Positions 13,295 through 14,915 of a DNA stretch of 14,915 nt are shown here, in pieces. Source of the DNA: Desulfurobacterium sp. (lineage in GTDB: Bacteria > Aquificota > Aquificia > Desulfurobacteriales > Desulfurobacteriaceae); assembly GCA_026988135.1 (NCBI GenBank), contig JALSLT010000053.1, positions 1-14,915 of the forward strand. The letters are read 5' to 3'. Below the pieces are notes generated by a model that was not told the DNA's origin, did not search any database, and worked only from the letters and a program-made list of their open reading frames with translations. The translations under genes and the position numbers were made by a program. Every line of letters starts with the position of its first letter. Position 1 is the stretch's first letter.

Positions 13295-14915
13295 TCAGTA
13301 ACCTTTCGTTTCTATTTCCGTTATCGTTTTCATAAGCTGCTCAACTGTTTCAATCTTATCACCTTTTAAAATATGTAAACTCAAAATTACCCCTCCAAGT
13401 TCTTCTTCTATCTTGCTTACTTTTTCTCTTATCCAGTCATCCTTAAGTTTGTCATCCAAAAACAGAACAAAGTTATCACCCGAATATCTGATTATCGAAG
13501 CAGGGGAAAAAATCTCTTCAAGCTTATCTTTAACATCTTTTAAAAGCTTGTCTCCATACTCCCATCCTTTTTCAAGGTTTATCTTTCTAAGACCAAGAAT
13601 ATCTAAACATAAAATTTTAAATTCTGTTTTCTCCTCTTTACAGGAATTAAATACAACGGAAAGGTAGTTTCTGTTATGAGAACCGGTTAAAGAATCCCTA
13701 AAAAAATAATCAAGCCTCCTTTGCTCTATCTCCGAAAGCTGCTCAAAAGATTGCCCTTTGGATTCAATAGGTATATCCTTTTTCAAAACGGAAATCGCGG
13801 AGTGAACAACCTCCGAATCGTACTTATCCCCGGCAAAAGAAATTATCTCTTTCAGAGCTTCCTCTTTATTCATTCCTTTTTTGTAAATCCTATCACTGGT
13901 CATCGCATCAAAAGAATCCGCCACAGCTATTATTCGTGAACCAAAAGGAATTTGATTTCCTTTCAAACCTTCTGGATATCCAGTTCCATCTATTCTCTCA
14001 TGATGGAACTTTATACTGTTCAAAATATCGGAAATAGGGTTTATATCTTTAAGAAGCTCATAACTTAAAACCGGATGAAGTTTAATTATCTCGTACTCTT
14101 CTTTCGTAAGTCTTCCGGGTTTTAGAAGAATACTATCAGGTATTCCTATCTTTCCTATATCATGAAGCAGTGCTGCCAGATATATCCTTTCCTGTTCTTT
14201 CTCCGACAACCCCATACTTTTCGCAATCTCTTTGGACAGATATGCAACTCTCTCCGAGTGCCCTTTTGTATAAGAATCCCTTACTTCAATACCTCTTACC
14301 ATAGACCTTACAGTTGACTGAAGAAGCTCTTTCTCCTGTCTGATTTTCTTCTCCAAAGACTCTATAAGCTCTTTAAGTTCTGCGGCAACCGCTATAGCTT
14401 TTGCAATATTCCCCAGGTATCTTTTTTCCTCTTTTGAAAGAGCTACAGCTCTTTTTCTATAAAAAATAACGAAACCGTTATTTTTCGAGAATATTGAAAG
14501 AGGAAAGCCTATCAAATAATTTATCCCCAGGGCTTTTTCCTCATCACTTAAAAAATCTCTATTTTCCCCGGTAAATTCGATCTCTTTTTTTGAATTTTGA
14601 AGATAGCTTTGAATTCCGTCAAGCTCCTCCAAACTAACAGTTTTATCACTCTTATCCGATAAAGTAATAGCTCGTATCTCTATATTCCCACGTCCTTTTG
14701 TTATTCCTATCAATACTCCATCAATTCGATTTGCCACCAAAAGTTTCCTTATCAACTGCAAAAACTCTCCGTTAAAACCCTTTCCGGCAGTTAAAAGATG
14801 GATAAATTGATACATAATATCTTCTTTTACCGTCCTGTCCTTTATATTATCTATCATCTCATTTATCTTTTTTCTTATATTTCCGAATTCATCATTTTTA
14901 CCGACAGGAAGGTAC
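13295..14915 (-). CDS. HAMP-GAF-HD-GYP signalling protein with degenerate GGDEF, 5' end outside window
   Basis: A c-di-GMP phosphodiesterase-type signalling protein. The frame is open to the window edge. The ATG at 14857 is preceded in frame by 19 more codons (YLPVGKNDEFGNIRKKINE) that read as the end of a HAMP domain, so the true start and probably a membrane sensor lie beyond 14915. Numbering from 14857: a GAF-like region at about 28-160; coiled helix 160-182; HD-GYP at 183-360 with H200, HDIGKIGIP (232-240) and HHERIDGTGYP (285-295), the complete metal and c-di-GMP signature; and a GGDEF-like domain at about 384-515. The last keeps RDSLTGSHNR but has SGDNF (459-463) for GGDEF and lacks much of the usual D-x-FK-x-ND motif, so cyclase activity is unlikely. 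It is followed by prfB on the same strand with no evident terminator. Confidence 0.9.
   Translation of the reverse strand, partial: YLPVGKNDEFGNIRKKINEMIDNIKDRTVKEDIMYQFIHLLTAGKGFNGEFLQLIRKLLVANRIDGVLIGITKGRGNIEIRAITLSDKSDKTVSLEELDGIQSYLQNSKKEIEFTGENRDFLSDEEKALGINYLIGFPLSIFSKNNGFVIFYRKRAVALSKEEKRYLGNIAKAIAVAAELKELIESLEKKIRQEKELLQSTVRSMVRGIEVRDSYTKGHSERVAYLSKEIAKSMGLSEKEQERIYLAALLHDIGKIGIPDSILLKPGRLTKEEYEIIKLHPVLSYELLKDINPISDILNSIKFHHERIDGTGYPEGLKGNQIPFGSRIIAVADSFDAMTSDRIYKKGMNKEEALKEIISFAGDKYDSEVVHSAISVLKKDIPIESKGQSFEQLSEIEQRRLDYFFRDSLTGSHNRNYLSVVFNSCKEEKTEFKILCLDILGLRKINLEKGWEYGDKLLKDVKDKLEEIFSPASIIRYSGDNFVLFLDDKLKDDWIREKVSKIEEELGGVILSLHILKGDKIETVEQLMKTITEIETKGY

Overview
The window is AT-rich, compact bacterial chromosome. 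Polypurine Shine-Dalgarno sites precede almost every gene, and AGA, ATA and AAA codons are frequent. It carries a diderm-type outer-membrane protein, a Wzz-like protein, GmhA for LPS heptose, and an archaeal-type ADH synthase (MJ0400 family). This mix suggests a thermophilic or deep-branching Gram-negative; my best guess is Aquificota, near Desulfurobacterium/Thermovibrio. That placement is inference: no rRNA gene or other decisive marker is present.

Layout. Positions 1-2842 form a loose accessory-looking region. It holds a Wzz/LPS-chain-length-type protein and a beta-barrel porin, both on the minus strand, and three converging pairs of a short palindromic repeat with conserved ends AGATTCTTC...TCAGAATGAC. 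No further copies were seen in the other 12 kb. The rest is dense housekeeping sequence. It contains rtcB (+), meeting tail to tail a small rpmE plus ThyX-like operon (-). A plus-strand run follows: dedA-trpA-tatA-tatC, rho-gmhA, and the archaeal-type aromatic pathway enzyme. A minus-strand run comes last: a signalling protein (HAMP, GAF-like, HD-GYP, degenerate GGDEF) cut by the right edge, prfB, cysS, a previously unlisted 58-residue single-pass membrane protein, and a gamma-carbonic-anhydrase-like protein.

How they work together. Envelope biogenesis is spread over the window: the Wzz-like protein, the porin, GmhA, DedA and the TatA/TatC translocase. Gene expression is the other theme: Rho, RF2, CysRS, bL31 and the RNA ligase RtcB. 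trpA and the ADH synthase belong to aromatic amino acid synthesis, but they sit apart and are not in a trp or aro operon.

Most notable. prfB needs a programmed +1 frameshift, with the uncommon slip codon UUU in place of CUU before UGA. The ThyX-like protein lacks the catalytic ThyX motif. TatC lacks a conserved buried Glu and DedA a conserved Asp. The left-end repeats look like REP/BIME doublets, and one doublet lies in the predicted wzz leader. I corrected several starts by Shine-Dalgarno position (wzz, porin, rtcB, trpA, rho, carbonic anhydrase). I saw no CRISPR array, tRNA, rRNA or transposase gene.
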